From Gammaproteobacteria bacterium (GTDB taxonomy: Bacteria; Pseudomonadota; Gammaproteobacteria; Porifericomitales; Porifericomitaceae): a DNA stretch of 7,200 bases. The translations under genes and the position numbers were made by a program. Below the pieces are notes generated by a model that had not been told where the DNA came from, made no database searches, and was given only the letters and a program-made list of their open reading frames with translations. The stretch covers positions 1 through 7,200 of the forward strand of contig JAPPQA010000170.1 in the NCBI GenBank assembly GCA_028817255.1. Direction: 5' to 3'. Position 1 is the first letter of the stretch. Each line of letters opens with the position of its first letter. Shown here piece by piece: positions 5,885 through 7,200 of this stretch.

Positions 5885-6223
5885 ATGCCGATTTACCAGT
5901 ACTACTGCAAAAGCAACGGGCGCAAGGTGAGCGTGTTCCATCCCATGGCGGTGGAGTTAAAGGACTGGGGCGAACTCTGCTACGTGGCCCAGCTCTCCCT
6001 GGACGACACCGACCCCGCCGCACCGGTAGTACGGCAGATAGGAACGCCATACGTCCATGTCGCGACGGGCCCCAGCCAGTTAAAGGAACTGGGCTTCACC
6101 AAGCTGGTGCGCAGGGACGCCGGCGTATATGAGAACGTCACCGCCTTGGACGGCGAGAGCCGCTATTTCAAGGCCGGCAAAAAGGCCACCGCACCGCATC
6201 TGCACAAAAAGATCCGCGACTGA
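5885..6223 (+). CDS. FmdB-like small protein with a degenerate zinc ribbon
   Basis: This 112-aa protein starts 'MPIYQYYC', close to the 'MPIYEYxC' N-terminus that defines the FmdB zinc-ribbon family (small, putative regulatory proteins). In that family two CxxC knuckles bind zinc. Here the first is C8-K-S-N11 and the second is C32-Y-V-A35, so the second cysteine of each pair is gone and zinc binding as usual is unlikely. 'PVVRQIG' (47-53) fits the family's usual strand after the ribbon. The C-terminal half ('ELGFTKLVRRDAGVYENVTALDG', split at residue 80) is a further conserved-looking segment. The start is set at ATG 5885 because GAGGA lies about 8 bases upstream; ATG 5876 would put that sequence right at the start codon. 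The next gene follows after 15 bases, so the two are probably co-transcribed. Confidence 0.72.
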   Translation: MPIYQYYCKSNGRKVSVFHPMAVELKDWGELCYVAQLSLDDTDPAAPVVRQIGTPYVHVATGPSQLKELGFTKLVRRDAGVYENVTALDGESRYFKAGKKATAPHLHKKIRD

Positions 6224-6238
6224 AACCGGGAGGACCCC

Positions 6239-7051
6239 ATGACGAAACGAGACACCCTATCCTTGCTGTTGCCCCTGCTGCTGTGGACCGCAGTCCCGTC
6301 CGCAACATTCGCGCAAGATCTGGAGGCGGCGCTGGCCGGCGCCCACCGGTCGCCGGAGCACGTCGCCCGCGACCGCTACCGCCACCCGGCGGAAACCCTG
6401 CGTTTCTTCGGCCTGCGGGCGGACATGCAGGTGCTGGAGGTCGCGCCCGGCGGCGGCTGGTACACCGAAGTGCTGGCGCCGTTCCTGGCACAGAAGGGGA
6501 AACTGACGGTCGCCAGTTTCGGGATCGAACACCGGAACGATTACCTGGCCGGCATCCACCGCGATTACGCCGCCAAGCTGGCCACCGACCCCGACACCTA
6601 CGGCCGCGTGCACATGGTCTCGCCGTTCCAGAAGCCCACGTACCTGGAACAGGTGGACAGCGATTCCATGGACATGGTGCTGACCTTCCGCAACACCCAC
6701 AACTGGATCCGCGACGAAGTGGCCCGGAGCGTTTACCAGGCCTGCTTCCGCGTACTGCGGCCGGGGGGCATCCTGGGCGTCGTGCAGCACCGGGCGCCGC
6801 CCGGCGCCGATGTGCCGGCCAGCGTCAAACAGGGCTACGTGCCGGAAGAATACGTAGTGCAGTTGGCCGAGGAGGCCGGCTTTCGCTTGCAGGCCCGCTC
6901 GGAGGTCAACGCCAACCCGCGGGACACCCGCGACCATCCCAAGGGAGTATGGACCCTGCCCCCCACCCTGCGCCTGAAAGAGCAGGACCGCGACAAGTAC
7001 CTTGCGATCGGCGAGAGCGACCGCATGACCCTGAAGTTCGTCAAGCCATAG
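6239..7051 (+). CDS. Exported class I SAM-methyltransferase-fold protein (COG4798-like)
   Basis: This 270-aa protein has a clear signal peptide: 'MTKRD', a Leu-rich core, and a likely cut after A25 ('ATFA-QDLEA'). The mature part is a Rossmann methyltransferase fold. SAM-binding motif I is 'VLEVAPGGGWYTEVLAP' (65-81), the motif IV region is 'MDMVLTFRNTHNW' (144-156), and the post-motif strand is 'VLRPGGILGVVQHR' (172-185). This matches the predicted exported methyltransferases of COG4798 as I recall them. The substrate is unknown, and how a periplasmic enzyme would get SAM is unclear. GGGAGGA lies four bases before ATG 6239, an excellent ribosome-binding site. It follows the FmdB-like gene by 15 bases and probably shares its promoter. 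Alternative: the fold has been reused for a non-methyltransferase role. The fold and export calls are firm. Confidence 0.85.
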   Translation: MTKRDTLSLLLPLLLWTAVPSATFAQDLEAALAGAHRSPEHVARDRYRHPAETLRFFGLRADMQVLEVAPGGGWYTEVLAPFLAQKGKLTVASFGIEHRNDYLAGIHRDYAAKLATDPDTYGRVHMVSPFQKPTYLEQVDSDSMDMVLTFRNTHNWIRDEVARSVYQACFRVLRPGGILGVVQHRAPPGADVPASVKQGYVPEEYVVQLAEEAGFRLQARSEVNANPRDTRDHPKGVWTLPPTLRLKEQDRDKYLAIGESDRMTLKFVKP

Positions 7052-7200
7052 GCGCCCGCAGCCCGCGAACAAGCGAACGCGACAACACGGGGACAGTCCG
7101 AGGAGACGAGTACGAACCCTACCCCTTCGCCGCCCCGCCCGCCATGGCGGAGGCGCATACGCCGGCTGGGCAATAACGAAACGCTAAATTTAGTCAACGG
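7052..7200. other. Intergenic end of window, no supported gene
   Basis: No coding sequence with family features and no U-tract terminator is seen. Two perfect palindromes occur: CCGCCATGGCGG at 7139-7150 and the A+T-rich CTAAATTTAG at 7184-7193. The second could belong to the control region of a gene beyond the window. Confidence 0.5.

Noticed and set aside
5093..5941. 282-aa - strand frame opposite the cysteine-cluster gene
   Set aside because: Its composition is rich in Arg, Ala, Pro and His, as expected of an antisense frame in G+C-rich DNA; the + strand frame has patterned cysteines.
6257..7072. 271-aa - strand frame opposite the exported methyltransferase
   Set aside because: The + strand gene has a signal peptide, SAM motif and strong ribosome-binding site; the antisense frame has none.
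7184..7200. Possible promoter: CTAAATTTAG palindrome and a reverse-strand TTGACT
   Set aside because: No acceptable -10 box is found at the right distance on either strand within the window.

Overview
The window comes from a Gram-negative bacterium. It holds the C-terminal barrel of a TonB-dependent outer-membrane receptor and two exported proteins with signal peptides. G+C-rich genes, dispersed ATTCCTGC-GAAA-GCAGGAAT hairpin repeats and a COG4798-type exported methyltransferase suggest a proteobacterium, perhaps a gammaproteobacterium. The lineage is inferred only from these features.

Region 1 (1-396) is the 3' end of the TonB-dependent receptor gene. Region 2 (477-2299) is a two-gene restriction-modification operon on the + strand: a D12-class DNA adenine methyltransferase whose stop codon overlaps (GTGA) the start of a NotI-family restriction endonuclease. 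The NotI site GCGGCCGC has no adenine, so this pair must recognise a different sequence if the methylase protects the site. Region 3 (2300-2581) lies between convergent genes and holds a 223-bp MITE/BIME-like inverted-repeat element. Region 4 (2582-3955, - strand) is a 457-aa fusion of an N-terminal P-loop nucleotide-kinase-like domain with a C-terminal NUDIX domain. It looks accessory and is the best candidate here for an undescribed defence or nucleotide-metabolism factor. Regions 2-4 look more A+T-rich by eye than the flanks, as expected of an acquired island.

Region 5 (4078-5049, - strand) encodes an exported SMP-30/gluconolactonase-like beta-propeller. It is divergent from Region 6 (about 5201-5833, + strand), an uncharacterised protein with seven C-terminal cysteines. 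Their start regions share a palindromic ATTATAAT that can act as a -10 box on both strands. Region 7 (5885-7051, + strand) is a two-gene unit behind an extended -10 promoter: an FmdB-like small protein whose zinc ribbon has lost half its cysteines, then an exported SAM-methyltransferase-fold protein. The last 149 bases contain no supported gene.

No tRNA, rRNA, CRISPR array, transposase or integrase gene was seen.
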